A DNA stretch of 32,143 bases from assembly GCA_945877765.1 (NCBI GenBank), contig CAMDWQ010000016.1, positions 1 to 32,143 of the forward strand. The letters are read 5' to 3'. The notes under the pieces were generated by a model, which saw only the letters and a program-made list of their open reading frames with translations, was not told the origin of the DNA and did not search any database. Both the position numbers and the translations under genes were made by a program. This DNA comes from Candidatus Omnitrophota bacterium (GTDB lineage: Bacteria > Omnitrophota > Gorgyraeia > 2-02-FULL-51-18). Shown one piece after another: positions 24,868 to 32,143 of this stretch (position 1 is the first letter of the stretch; each line of letters begins with the position of its first letter).

Positions 24868-25842
24868 ATGGTTTCTTCGACGAAATACGGCTTAGACCTT
24901 CGCATTGACGAGGCGGTTCGTGCCATCCGCCGCGCTAAAAAAATTCTCGTGGTGTGCCATGTGAATCCTGATGGCGATACACTGGGTTGTTTATTGGCGC
25001 TGGGGCTGGCATTTTTACAAATGGGAAAAAAAGCCACACTTTTATCGCAAGACGGTGTTCCGACGCGTTTTCAGTTTCTCCCGGGGAGCGAACTGATTCT
25101 TTCCGAAACAACCGAAGCCGCCGATGTCGCGATCGCCGTCGATTGCGGAAGCCGCCAGCAAATGGGGACGGCGCAGAAGGCTTTCTTTCGCGCGAAGACG
25201 ACGGTTCAAGTGGACCATCATGATTTTGGCGCGTCTTTTGGAAAAATTCAAATTCTTGAAAATGAGGCTTCCGCGGTGGGGGAGATTGCTTATGAACTTT
25301 TGCATGCCCTTAAAGCGGAAATTACCCCGGCAATCGCCACTTGCCTATTGACTTCCATCATCATCGATACGGGGTCGTTTCGTTTTTCAAATATTCGAGC
25401 CAAGACATTTGATATTTGCGGGAAATTGATTGCCTGTGGTGTTGATTTACAGCACCTGATTGAAGAAGCTTATTGGACGCGGAGTGTGGCGAGCATTAAG
25501 CTCACTAGCCACGTCATGCTCAATATGGAATCCTCAGCGGACGGGGCGCTCGTCTGGGCGGTTGCTTATCAAAAAGATTTTAAGCGTTTTGGCGCCAAAA
25601 TTTCAGACGCGGATGCGGTGGCTGATGATTTGCGATCTGTTGAAGGTTCTAAAATTGCGGTTGTTTTTCGTCAGACGGAAAAAGGCAATTATCGCGTGAG
25701 TTTGCGCTCCAAGCACGGGATCAACGTGGCGGAAGTCGCCAGAGAGTTCGGCGGCGGCGGCCATCATAATTCGGCGGGCTGCTCCATCCAGCCTTCCCAG
25801 AAAAAGAAGTTACTCCAGAGCCTTCAATCGCTCAACGGTTAG
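24868..25842 (+). CDS. nrnA: DHH-family phosphoesterase, NrnA-like nanoRNase / pAp phosphatase
   Basis: The product (324 aa) should degrade very short RNAs or dinucleotides and may remove the 3'-phosphate of pAp. The DHH domain has VCHVNPDGDTLGC (metal ligands), AIAVDCGS and VQVDHHDFG, then IIIDTGSFRFSN. The C-terminal DHHA1 domain ends GINVAEVAREFGGGGHHNSAGC, the substrate-binding signature. The length is normal for NrnA. The ATG has only a weak upstream AGG, which is odd for the first gene of an operon. The FAD oxidase gene begins two bases after its stop, so four genes (24868-28205) appear to form one unit. Confidence 0.9.
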   Translation: MVSSTKYGLDLRIDEAVRAIRRAKKILVVCHVNPDGDTLGCLLALGLAFLQMGKKATLLSQDGVPTRFQFLPGSELILSETTEAADVAIAVDCGSRQQMGTAQKAFFRAKTTVQVDHHDFGASFGKIQILENEASAVGEIAYELLHALKAEITPAIATCLLTSIIIDTGSFRFSNIRAKTFDICGKLIACGVDLQHLIEEAYWTRSVASIKLTSHVMLNMESSADGALVWAVAYQKDFKRFGAKISDADAVADDLRSVEGSKIAVVFRQTEKGNYRVSLRSKHGINVAEVAREFGGGGHHNSAGCSIQPSQKKKLLQSLQSLNG

Positions 25843-25844
25843 CC

Positions 25845-27002
25845 ATGCGCCCGTCGAAAGGAAATCTCCAAGCGGATATTGTCATCATCGGCGCGGGAGT
25901 CGCCGGTCTTTCAACTGCCTATCACTTGGCACGCGATTCGCGGTCACGCATCCTTATTCTTGAGAGCGAAAAAATCCTTGGCGGCCACGCTTCCGGCCGC
26001 AATGCCGGCATGATTCGTCAGACAGTTTCCGACCCTTTCCTTGCGCGCATGTCCTTACTGGGGCGCCAAGCGTTTGTCAGGGCATCCAAAAGCGGCTGGG
26101 AAAGAATCAAATTCTTATCCAATGGTTCGCTTCTTTTGGCGGGAAAAGACAAACTCCATGAAATAAAAAAAATTAAGAGGGTCACCGAGCGTCTTGGAAT
26201 CGCAACACGCTGGCTCTCTAAAGAGGAAGTGGCTGCCAAAGCGCCTCTCGTGGGAGAAGCTTCTTATCAGCGAGCTCTTTTTTGCCCCAGCGATGCGCTT
26301 TTAGAAACAAAACCCCTTCTTGAAAGCTTTCAGGCGAAATTAAGAAGGTTGGGTGTTGGCCTTCTTTTAGGAGTGACGCCGCTTAAAATTACCTCGTCCG
26401 ATGGGGCTTTTGATATCGACTTGGGAAATAAAATTATTCAGGCAAAGAAAATTGTCAACGCCACCGGCGCTTGGTCTTCCCTTCTGGCGGCTGGGATTCA
26501 AGCCCAAGAGGTTCCCTTGCAGGCTTATCGCCGCCACCTCTATGTGACTCATGCGCTTGGGATGAAACACGGCCAGTGGCCTTTTGTGTGGGACTTAAGC
26601 CGCGATTTTTATTTCAGACCCGAAGGAAAAGGAGTACTGCTAAGTCCCTGCGATAAAGCCGTGGTAGGCAGAAAAATTTTGAGTAAGAAAAAAGAAACAA
26701 CCGATGCGGGCATCAAAAAAGTTTTAATCCAAAAGATGAAAAATTATTCCCCCCAGATGGGCAGGCTAAAAATAAAATTTACAAAGTCGGGATTAAGAAC
26801 CATGGTGCCCGATGGAAGATTTGTCATTGGAGAAGATGCGAAGCTTGCCAATTTTTATTGGGTAGCTGGTTTAGGGGGGCATGGGGTGACTACATGTTTC
26901 TCGGTGGGGAAGCTGTCTAGTGATATAATTTTAGGCAAACGGGTCGATGCTGGGCTCGTAAAAGCTTTTAGTCCCAAGCGATTTTTGAAGAAAAAAAGGT
27001 AA
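25845..27002 (+). CDS. DAO-family FAD-dependent oxidoreductase
   Basis: The product (385 aa) has an N-terminal FAD-binding motif, DIVIIGAGVAGLSTAYHLA, and the acidic ribose-binding end ILILESEKILGGHASGRNAGMIRQ. This pattern is typical of D-amino-acid and glycine oxidases or dehydrogenases. Mid-protein KKIVNATGAWSSLLA and C-terminal TMVPDGRFVIGEDAKLANFYWVAGLGGHGVTTCFSVGKL are the usual second FAD-contact motifs. The substrate is probably a D-amino acid or N-substituted glycine, but this cannot be read directly. Membership of an operon with a DHH phosphoesterase and a PHP phosphatase does not point to one pathway. The ATG is two bases after nrnA's stop. Confidence 0.85.
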   Translation: MRPSKGNLQADIVIIGAGVAGLSTAYHLARDSRSRILILESEKILGGHASGRNAGMIRQTVSDPFLARMSLLGRQAFVRASKSGWERIKFLSNGSLLLAGKDKLHEIKKIKRVTERLGIATRWLSKEEVAAKAPLVGEASYQRALFCPSDALLETKPLLESFQAKLRRLGVGLLLGVTPLKITSSDGAFDIDLGNKIIQAKKIVNATGAWSSLLAAGIQAQEVPLQAYRRHLYVTHALGMKHGQWPFVWDLSRDFYFRPEGKGVLLSPCDKAVVGRKILSKKKETTDAGIKKVLIQKMKNYSPQMGRLKIKFTKSGLRTMVPDGRFVIGEDAKLANFYWVAGLGGHGVTTCFSVGKLSSDIILGKRVDAGLVKAFSPKRFLKKKR

Positions 27003-27006
27003 AAGC

Positions 27007-27810
27007 ATGCCACTTCCAAAAGTTGATTATCACATGCACACGCCGCTTTGTAACCATGCGGTGGGAGAGCCGGAGGCTTATGTGCGGCGTGCGATGGAAG
27101 TGGGCCTGGAAGAAGTGGGATTTTCGGACCATGCTCCTTTGGTTGCTTATGACGACTCTCGCTATACCATGAGGCACGAAGAGCTGCCGCAGTATTTAGA
27201 AATGATGCGCCGCGTGAAGGAGCAGTTTAAAAATTTTACGATAAAAGTTGGCATCGAGGCCGACTACATCCCTGGCTATGAAGAAAAAACGCGCGCGATC
27301 ATCGCCTCTTATCCCTATGATTTTGTGATCGGCTCAATTCATTTTATTGATGCGTGGGCTTTTGATGACCCGGACCAAAAAATCCGGTGGAAGGATAAAG
27401 ACGTCGATACGGTTTACCGGGATTATTATGAACTTTTGAGAAAATCAGCAAGCTCGCGGCTTTTTGACATCATGGGCCACGTGGACCTAGTCAAAAAATT
27501 TGGGCACAAGCCCGTGACTGATTTTTCTTCTGAAATAGATAAAACAGCCAAGGTTTTCAAAGAGTCCGGTGTTACCGTCGAAATTAATACCTCGGGATTA
27601 AGAAAACCCGTCAAAGAAATTTACCCGTCGCTGGATGCGCTTAAAATTTACCGCAAGCATGAGGTGCCCATCACGTTTTCATCCGATTCGCATGACCCAC
27701 AGGACGTGGGGCGTGATTATGACGTCGCCCGGCAGTGGGCGCTCGACGCGGGCTACAACGAATACCGTGTGTTTCGTCAGAGGAAAGTAGAGAGGGTGGA
27801 AAAACTATGA
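27007..27810 (+). CDS. hisK: PHP-domain histidinol-phosphatase (HisJ/HisK-like)
   Basis: The product (267 aa) is a metal-dependent phosphatase of the PHP fold. Metal-binding motifs are visible in order: DYHMHTPLCNHAVG, GFSDHAPL, GIEADYIPG, IGSIHFIDAW, DIMGHVDLVKKFG, VEINTSGLRKP and TFSSDSHDPQDVGRDYD. The length and motif series match class-III histidinol-phosphate phosphatase. No other his gene is nearby, so the in vivo substrate could differ. AAAAGGTAAAAGC gives a fair Shine-Dalgarno, and the gene starts four bases after the DAO gene. The stop overlaps the VOC gene in an ATGA. Confidence 0.85.
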   Translation: MPLPKVDYHMHTPLCNHAVGEPEAYVRRAMEVGLEEVGFSDHAPLVAYDDSRYTMRHEELPQYLEMMRRVKEQFKNFTIKVGIEADYIPGYEEKTRAIIASYPYDFVIGSIHFIDAWAFDDPDQKIRWKDKDVDTVYRDYYELLRKSASSRLFDIMGHVDLVKKFGHKPVTDFSSEIDKTAKVFKESGVTVEINTSGLRKPVKEIYPSLDALKIYRKHEVPITFSSDSHDPQDVGRDYDVARQWALDAGYNEYRVFRQRKVERVEKL

Positions 27811-28205
27811 TTCGCGTCTTGGGGATAGATCATGCGGCGCTTAGCGTGAAGGATCTGGAAGTCTCGCGTAAATTTTATGAGGATGTGCTGGGTCTGAAAG
27901 TAAGTCCGAGGGAATACCAAAAGCCCGGGGTTGAGTATTTTCTGGATTGTGGGACGTCGCTCATCGGCTTGATTCAGGGAGACCCCGCGGGGGAGAAACA
28001 TTTTTTGCAAGACGCAGGTCTTGGTGGCAATCACGTCTCGTTTCGTGTGCCGACAAAGGATTTTGACGCGGCAGTCCAAGAGCTTAAAAAACAAAACGTC
28101 GTCATTACATTTGAGAAAAAAAGAGAGAAATCCTGGTCGGTCTATTTTCTCGACCCAGACGGAAACAAACTCGAGCTCACCGCTTGGCCGCTTGAAGATA
28201 AGTAA
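27807..28205 (+). CDS. Glyoxalase/VOC superfamily protein
   Basis: The product (132 aa) is a single VOC fold with paired beta-alpha-beta-beta-beta modules. The first module starts GIDHAALSVKDLEVSRKFYEDVLGL, and the second has GGNHVSFRVPTKDFDAAVQELKK and YFLDPDGNKLELTAW. Candidate metal ligands are the H in GIDHAAL, H in NHVSF and E in NKLELTAW, as in lactoylglutathione lyase and methylmalonyl-CoA epimerase relatives. The exact reaction cannot be assigned. The ATG at 27807 overlaps the PHP gene stop (ATGA); an upstream in-frame start at 27735 would lie inside the PHP gene and lacks family homology. Confidence 0.82.
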   Translation: MIRVLGIDHAALSVKDLEVSRKFYEDVLGLKVSPREYQKPGVEYFLDCGTSLIGLIQGDPAGEKHFLQDAGLGGNHVSFRVPTKDFDAAVQELKKQNVVITFEKKREKSWSVYFLDPDGNKLELTAWPLEDK

Positions 28206-28236
28206 TTAGGTATAGGTGTAAAAGGTGCAGGTGTAG

Positions 28237-28484
28237 GTGCTGCAACGGGTCCTGCCACCTGCGGGACTCCGCTGTGCTCATGTAATTCTTCATTCCGCGC
28301 AGCGGAGGCCTCCCCTCCGGCGTCACCCGTTGCTGACGCTGATACTGGTGCTGTAGAATGTGTTTATTGATAAAAGAAATATTTGGAGAGCTTGGGCTCT
28401 AGCGACAGGTGACGACGCGAAGGCTATCAATGCCGAAGCGAAGTGCCGACTGTGCGGACAGTCGGCCAGGACCCGTTGCAGCAC
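28237..28484. repeat. F5 repeat region with 18-bp terminal inverted repeats
   Basis: The 327-base gap 28206-28532 holds this element. GTGCTGCAACGGGTCCTG (28237-28254) is perfectly inverted at 28467-28484. A shorter F5 copy, 28237-28336, ends CACCCGTTGCTGA and matches the copy in the TPR gene at both ends. Its inner stem is CTCCGCTG (28267-28274)/CAGCGGAG (28300-28307). A further hairpin, CCGACTGT-GCGG-ACAGTCGG, is at 28446-28465. No reading frame in it looks coding. The rest of the gap carries the CAGGAGAG Shine-Dalgarno of the peroxiredoxin. Confidence 0.75.
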
Positions 28485-28532
28485 ATTACTCTGATTTAAT
28501 GTTTAAACATTTTCATAAAACAGGAGAGTGCA

Positions 28533-29006
28533 ATGTCAATTCCCAAAGAAGGTGTGAAGGCCCCGCAGTTTACTCTTGTGTCGTCCAGTGGTAAGGAAGT
28601 GTCGCTTAAAGATTACGCGAAGAAGTCTCGAGTGGTTTTGTATTTTTATCCTAAGGATGATACGCCGGGATGTACGGTGGAGGCGTGTGGGTTTCGGGAT
28701 GGAATTAAAAAAATTGAGAAGCAGGGGGCGGTGGTGCTGGGGGTAAGTCCGGATCCGGTGAAGACGCATAACAAATTTATTGAGAAATTTAAGCTGCCGT
28801 TTCTTCTTTTGGCGGATGAGGAAAAGACGGTGTGCAAGGCTTATGGCGTGTGGGTCAAAAAGAGCATGTATGGGCGTGAGTACATGGGGGTGGCGCGAAC
28901 GACATTTATTATCGGAAAAGATGGGAAGATTGAAAAGATTTATGAAAAAGTAAAACCTGCTGAGCACACCCAAGAAGTGTTGGAATTTTTGACCGCGAAT
29001 GCCTAA
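28533..29006 (+). CDS. bcp: Peroxiredoxin, BCP/PrxQ type
   Basis: The product (157 aa) is a thiol peroxidase that reduces hydrogen peroxide and organic peroxides in the cytoplasm. The fold signature is APQFTLVSSSGKEVSLKDYAKKSRVVLYFYPKDDTPGCTVEACGFRD. The peroxidatic C47 is in TPGC and the resolving C52 is five residues later, the spacing of E. coli Bcp (C45/C50). ARTTFIIGKDGKIEKIY is the normal C-terminal block. The ATG has a strong CAGGAGAG Shine-Dalgarno (28521). The last eight bases overlap the ferredoxin gene, a sign of coupled expression and perhaps a redox link. Confidence 0.95.
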   Translation: MSIPKEGVKAPQFTLVSSSGKEVSLKDYAKKSRVVLYFYPKDDTPGCTVEACGFRDGIKKIEKQGAVVLGVSPDPVKTHNKFIEKFKLPFLLLADEEKTVCKAYGVWVKKSMYGREYMGVARTTFIIGKDGKIEKIYEKVKPAEHTQEVLEFLTANA

Positions 29007-29325
29007 GATTTCTTTTGTGGGGAAGCGGGAGGTGGTTGTTGATGAGGGCACTTCCATTTTGGAGGCGGCGCTTTCTTCTGGAGTGGCGCTGTACCATTCT
29101 TGCGGCGGCAATGCCTCTTGCAGTACCTGTCGCGTGCGCGTACTTAAAGGCCTTGGAAATCTCTCTGTCATTGAGGACGCCGAAGCGCAAATTTTGGATT
29201 CATTTGATTTGAAATCACCGCTTCGCCTTGGCTGCCAGGCGCAAGTGTTGCATGGCGATGTAGAAGTGGAGATTCCCGCTTGGGAGAAGGCTCCCCGTCC
29301 AAACAAAACCCCCAAAGTCCCGTGA
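28999..29325 (+). CDS. 2Fe-2S ferredoxin
   Basis: The product (108 aa) is a small electron carrier. Cluster ligands are C35, C41 and C44 in HSCGGNASCSTCRVRVLKG and C79 in RLGCQ. This C-x5-C-x2-C...C spacing fits the adrenodoxin-like ferredoxins. A short tail rich in Pro and Lys follows (EKAPRPNKTPKVP). The ATG at 28999 lies inside the end of the peroxiredoxin gene, and its stop overlaps the GTG start of the TonB-like gene. The redox partner is not shown. The overlap with a peroxiredoxin suggests a role in peroxide defence, but this is inference. Confidence 0.9.
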   Translation: MPKISFVGKREVVVDEGTSILEAALSSGVALYHSCGGNASCSTCRVRVLKGLGNLSVIEDAEAQILDSFDLKSPLRLGCQAQVLHGDVEVEIPAWEKAPRPNKTPKVP

Positions 29326-30281
29326 TACGTCCTTTTGTTTACTGTCTAGCAGCTTCGGTTGCGCTTAATTCGATGATGATTCTTTCCGCGGACCAAGTTT
29401 TTTTTGATGGGAAGCAAAAGGCTGAAATTTTAAAAAGCCAGCGACTCTTGCAAGATGAGCGCGATAGACTTCCGTTTGAATTTATTGAGACGCCTGTTTT
29501 AGCGCCGGCGCAAAAACCCGCCCGCGCCAAAAAAATGTCCAACCGAGATTCCGTGAATCGGGACCCTTCCAAAGAAAAGACGATTACTGACCGCCGTCCT
29601 CAAATTAAAAATATTGGGCCCTCGGATCAGCTCGAACAGCTTCGTGCTAAGCCCTCGCAAGCTCCAAGTATTGCTTCCGAGCCTCAGCAGGAAACAAGAA
29701 AATCAGAGCCAGCCAAGAAAGCGGATGCTTCTGAAGATAAGGAAAAGGAGCCCAGCTCTGATCCGGGCGTGCCGGATCAGGCTCCCGCCGCCGTGCCGGT
29801 CAAGGCGTCAACTGTCGCAACACCCGCTCCCAACAATCAAAAGCAAGCCGCGGCTCAGCCGTCCAAGCCCGGTACTCAGGAAGCCGCTGGTTTGGACAGG
29901 ATTACCACGCAGGCAACGGCGCGGGCTAAGTCCCGAGGCGCCTCGCTGTCAGGCGTTACTTCCTATGACGCGATGGGTTCTGACATGGGAATCTACATGA
30001 AAAATGTAAAGGAGAGGGTGTGGCTGGCCTGGTTTCCTTATTTGTCTTTTCAATATCCCAATGATTTTCAGGCGGCGGATGCGACGATTCTATTTACCGT
30101 CGACGCCAAGGGTGAAGTCAAGACGGTAAAAGTGCTGGATAGTTATGGGAGCCCTCTATTTTCTACATTCTGCACACAAGTCATTCAACGAGCTTCAGGG
30201 TTTGGGGAGGTTCCTAAAGAGATTCTGGCTCTATTGGGAAAAGACGAGTTAGAAATTCGCTTTGCATTTCACTATCGTTAG
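29322..30281 (+). CDS. TonB-like energy-transducing protein
   Basis: The product (319 aa) starts at GTG 29322, overlapping the ferredoxin stop as GTGA; a TTG at 29280 is a less likely start. It has an N-terminal membrane helix (FVYCLAASVALNSMMILSA). A long Pro/Ala/Lys/Glu-rich, low-complexity periplasmic stretch follows (about residues 50-200). The C-terminal domain resembles TonB/TolA C-termini: GIYMKNVKERVWLAWFPYLSFQYPNDF, TILFTVDAKGEVKTVKVLDSYGSPLFS and ELEIRFAFHY. It would span the periplasm and pass energy from an ExbB-ExbD motor to an outer-membrane partner. The only such motor genes here are at 7902-9082, 20 kb upstream, so a functional link is possible but unproven. Confidence 0.78.
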   Translation: MIRPFVYCLAASVALNSMMILSADQVFFDGKQKAEILKSQRLLQDERDRLPFEFIETPVLAPAQKPARAKKMSNRDSVNRDPSKEKTITDRRPQIKNIGPSDQLEQLRAKPSQAPSIASEPQQETRKSEPAKKADASEDKEKEPSSDPGVPDQAPAAVPVKASTVATPAPNNQKQAAAQPSKPGTQEAAGLDRITTQATARAKSRGASLSGVTSYDAMGSDMGIYMKNVKERVWLAWFPYLSFQYPNDFQAADATILFTVDAKGEVKTVKVLDSYGSPLFSTFCTQVIQRASGFGEVPKEILALLGKDELEIRFAFHYR

Positions 30282-30360
30282 CAAATTTAAGCGGTAGTAG
30301 CTTTTTTTAAGCGAACCTAATTTTCAGGGTACTCTTCGGTGGAAATTTATTATTAGGCTC

Positions 30361-30389
30361 TTGCTTTTTTTAGGGGCGTCAAGTAGAAT
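30361..30389 (+). promoter_or_regulatory. Putative promoter of the terminal secreted-protein gene
   Basis: TTGCTT (30361-30366), a 17-base spacer, and TAGAAT (30384-30389, five of six to TATAAT). Transcription would start near 30396, inside the palindrome described next. The gap 30282-30360 shows no other feature. Confidence 0.5.
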
Positions 30390-30393
30390 TCTA

Positions 30394-30409
30394 ATGTAAA
30401 CGTTTACAT
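30394..30409. promoter_or_regulatory. Perfect LacI/GalR-type operator palindrome
   Basis: ATGTAAACGTTTACAT is a perfect 16-bp palindrome with the central CG and the shape of LacI/GalR-family operators (AANCGNTT core, as in PurR, CytR and CcpA sites). It begins four bases after the -10 box and covers the predicted transcription start, so bound protein should repress. The ATG is 51 bases downstream. Confidence 0.7.
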
Positions 30410-30460
30410 GAGAGAGAATTCAAAGCCGCGCGAATCAATGAATAGGGGAGCAAACGCATC

Positions 30461-32143
30461 ATGAAAATTAAAAAAATGAAAAAAAATCTGCATCAAATAG
30501 GTGCGTTTGTTTTGCTGACTACTTTTATCATTTCCCAGCCCGGCTACTGCGCGGGACTTTTGGTAGAGGAGAAAATAGAGCCAGCGGGCGCACCCGCTCA
30601 ACAAGTGCAGAAAAGCCAGGACGTTGCGGTGGCACTCGTTGACAATAAGAATGCCGTGTCAAATCTTCAGCCGCTTCAACTAGGTCCGACAAGTACAACC
30701 ACCATAACTACCAACAGAATCTATGATGACAGAACAAGACTTACCAGTTTTAAAGTCACCACGTACTGTGTTCAGTCGGATGGTCAGCTGGGCCCTGTGA
30801 TGTCGAGTTATGTGGTATCTAACATTCAGTACCAGGGTGATACCATTAATCGGTCGCGGTATGTCGTCACGTTTAAGAATGCGGTTGGAATAGTCACTCT
30901 GGAGAGAGTTTTTACCAATTTGACTTACGACGCCAAGGGGGTCGCAACGGCGTGGACGGCTACCGTCAAATCGGCATTTAAGTATGGCGCAGACGGACGA
31001 GCGACAAGTTACAAAATGACCATCAACAATGAAAAAGGTGACATTTCATATATTGCGTTTTTTTCGAACATCACCTATGACAGCAACAACCAGGAGAGCG
31101 GGTATAAAAAAGAGCTTAAAGACCCGAAAAATCCTGCGATTACTACCTGGATGACCGAAGTTTCAGATATTCGTTATAATGCTGCCTGGAAAATTATTTT
31201 TTACGCCGCAGTCAAGCGCAATGCAGCCGGGGTTCTGACAGGTAAACATTATTTTGATAACAATAAGCAAGTGATGATCGAAGTTTACACGGAAGGCAGA
31301 CTCTCGAAGGCGTCTTTTTACGATGAGAAAGGGCTTGTCGATGTAATTTTTTATGACCCCTTGACCGGGAAAAAAACTCAGCATGACTGGATCTATTCTC
31401 TGCAAGTGGTTAAGGGGGGAGTTGTCTCAAGACGATGCAGTTATGATGTGAATGAGGTGCTGGTTCGCATTGAGACTTTTAATACAGCGGGCAACCTTGT
31501 AAAGAGCTATGGTACCGATGCTATCGGTGGTCTTAGTGCGATAGAAGCGTGGTTTCTTCAAGCCCAGGCGCCCAATGATAGCGGTCTTATCGCCAGTCAC
31601 CCGGATGAGGCCTCTTTCATTTGGCATGAAGGCAACGTCAACCAGGAATGGGCCAGGATTCCCCTCTCCACTCAGGCCTTCACTTATGACCAGGCGATTG
31701 TCGGGATAGCGATGTCGGCTCAGGGAGATACGGCTGCCGCCAAAAAGATTCTGGACTTCTTCTATACTGAATGGCAGAGCGAAGGTGCTAGCTTTTCAGG
31801 TTTCTGGTCTGTTTACAACATTAATAATCTGTTTGCCTGGAAAAAATATGAGTATCAGAAGCAAACCGGTCCTAATTGCTTCATGGCTCTGTTCTGCTTG
31901 CGTTATGCCGCGTCAGTAACAGATCCCGCTGAAAAGGTGCGCGCGACAGCGCTAGCCACGGCGATAGCAAAGTGGATTGCATCTGTACCTCGCTACACGG
32001 GTGCGATTGCAATGACCCCGGATAGTCCTGGCGGCCAACCCAATTTTGGCGAAATTGTTTCGACAGAGGGCAACCTTGATTATTATGCTGTGACGAAAGA
32101 TCTTTCGCAGACTGCTACGACTCAGATCGATCGTGATTATTTT
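30461..32143 (+). CDS. Secreted protein with beta-rich N-terminus and alpha/alpha-toroid-like region (partial, runs off the end)
   Basis: My translation of this frame stays open from the ATG at 30461 to the window end, giving at least 561 aa. AGGGGAG (30444) is the Shine-Dalgarno. A signal peptide is clear: MKIKKMKKNL, hydrophobic FVLLTTFII, cleavage near YCA-GL. Residues about 70-360 carry YD-type repeats such as YDDRTRLTSFKV, NLTYDAKGVATAWTA, NITYDSNNQESGY and SFYDEKGLVDVIFYD, like RHS or wall-associated beta modules. From about residue 400, TYDQAIVGIAMSAQGDTAAAKKILDFFY, NCFMALFCLRYAA and EIVSTEGNLDYYA suggest a six-hairpin glycosidase-type (alpha/alpha) toroid. A sugar-related role agrees with the LacI-type operator upstream. 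Catalytic residues cannot be named. Confidence 0.8.
   Translation, partial: MKIKKMKKNLHQIGAFVLLTTFIISQPGYCAGLLVEEKIEPAGAPAQQVQKSQDVAVALVDNKNAVSNLQPLQLGPTSTTTITTNRIYDDRTRLTSFKVTTYCVQSDGQLGPVMSSYVVSNIQYQGDTINRSRYVVTFKNAVGIVTLERVFTNLTYDAKGVATAWTATVKSAFKYGADGRATSYKMTINNEKGDISYIAFFSNITYDSNNQESGYKKELKDPKNPAITTWMTEVSDIRYNAAWKIIFYAAVKRNAAGVLTGKHYFDNNKQVMIEVYTEGRLSKASFYDEKGLVDVIFYDPLTGKKTQHDWIYSLQVVKGGVVSRRCSYDVNEVLVRIETFNTAGNLVKSYGTDAIGGLSAIEAWFLQAQAPNDSGLIASHPDEASFIWHEGNVNQEWARIPLSTQAFTYDQAIVGIAMSAQGDTAAAKKILDFFYTEWQSEGASFSGFWSVYNINNLFAWKKYEYQKQTGPNCFMALFCLRYAASVTDPAEKVRATALATAIAKWIASVPRYTGAIAMTPDSPGGQPNFGEIVSTEGNLDYYAVTKDLSQTATTQIDRDYF

Noticed and set aside
28409-28594. Small plus-strand frame in the F5 region
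   Set aside because: It begins inside the repeat and runs into the peroxiredoxin gene in another frame; no ribosome site or motif.
28536-29315. 259-codon open frame on the minus strand
   Set aside because: It is antisense to the peroxiredoxin and ferredoxin genes, both with complete catalytic or cluster cysteines. The product shows no recognisable motif.

Overview
The window is a mid-GC, gene-dense bacterial chromosome segment in which every recognisable gene lies on the + strand. Very large secreted proteins of unknown function, Gram-negative envelope energisers (ExbB/ExbD, a TonB-like protein), and many families of short palindromic repeats together suggest an uncultivated Gram-negative lineage. 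Omnitrophota or a related PVC-side phylum fits best, but this is an inference from gene style, not from a marker gene. I see no rRNA, tRNA, CRISPR array, transposase or phage gene.

Layout. 1-712: non-coding, with a 137-bp tandem duplication built from ATCCCCGA palindromes, then a good promoter (522-550) and a terminator-like leader hairpin. 713-7765: a giant secreted protein with an EreA/TraB-like N-terminal region and a degenerate glycogen-synthase-like GT-B region. 7902-13276: an operon of ExbB/TolQ, ExbD/TolR, a secreted TPR protein and a membrane-anchored VWA protein, resembling an envelope force-transduction module. 13395-19107: a GT4 glycosyltransferase, a HemD-HemE fusion, ferrochelatase and a HemY-type oxidase. 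19149-24596: GST, a coiled-coil membrane protein, RlmD-like methyltransferase, a long acyl-CoA dehydrogenase and an Fe-S PD-(D/E)XK nuclease. 24868-28205: a tight operon of NrnA-like DHH phosphoesterase, DAO-type oxidase, PHP phosphatase and a VOC protein. 28533-30281: overlapping peroxiredoxin, 2Fe-2S ferredoxin and TonB-like genes. 30461-end: the start of a secreted protein with an alpha/alpha-toroid-like region, preceded by a promoter and a perfect LacI-type operator.

The most unusual theme is at least five families of palindromic or inverted-repeat elements (called F1-F5 here). They lie between genes and also inside them. One F1 copy encodes the linker exactly at the HemD/HemE junction. 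Another F1 copy, in the opposite orientation, encodes the last 18 residues and the stop of HemY. An F5 copy lies in the 5' end of the TPR gene. An F2 half-element carries the Shine-Dalgarno sequence of hemH. The elements therefore appear to be reshaping genes, much as described for Rickettsia palindromic elements.

Functionally the window holds the late part of a heme pathway. The ferrochelatase has the DYEC-type motif seen in coproporphyrin ferrochelatases, and a HemY-type oxidase lies beside it. It also holds two sets of genes for proton-motive-force-driven envelope work (7902-13276 and 29322-30281).
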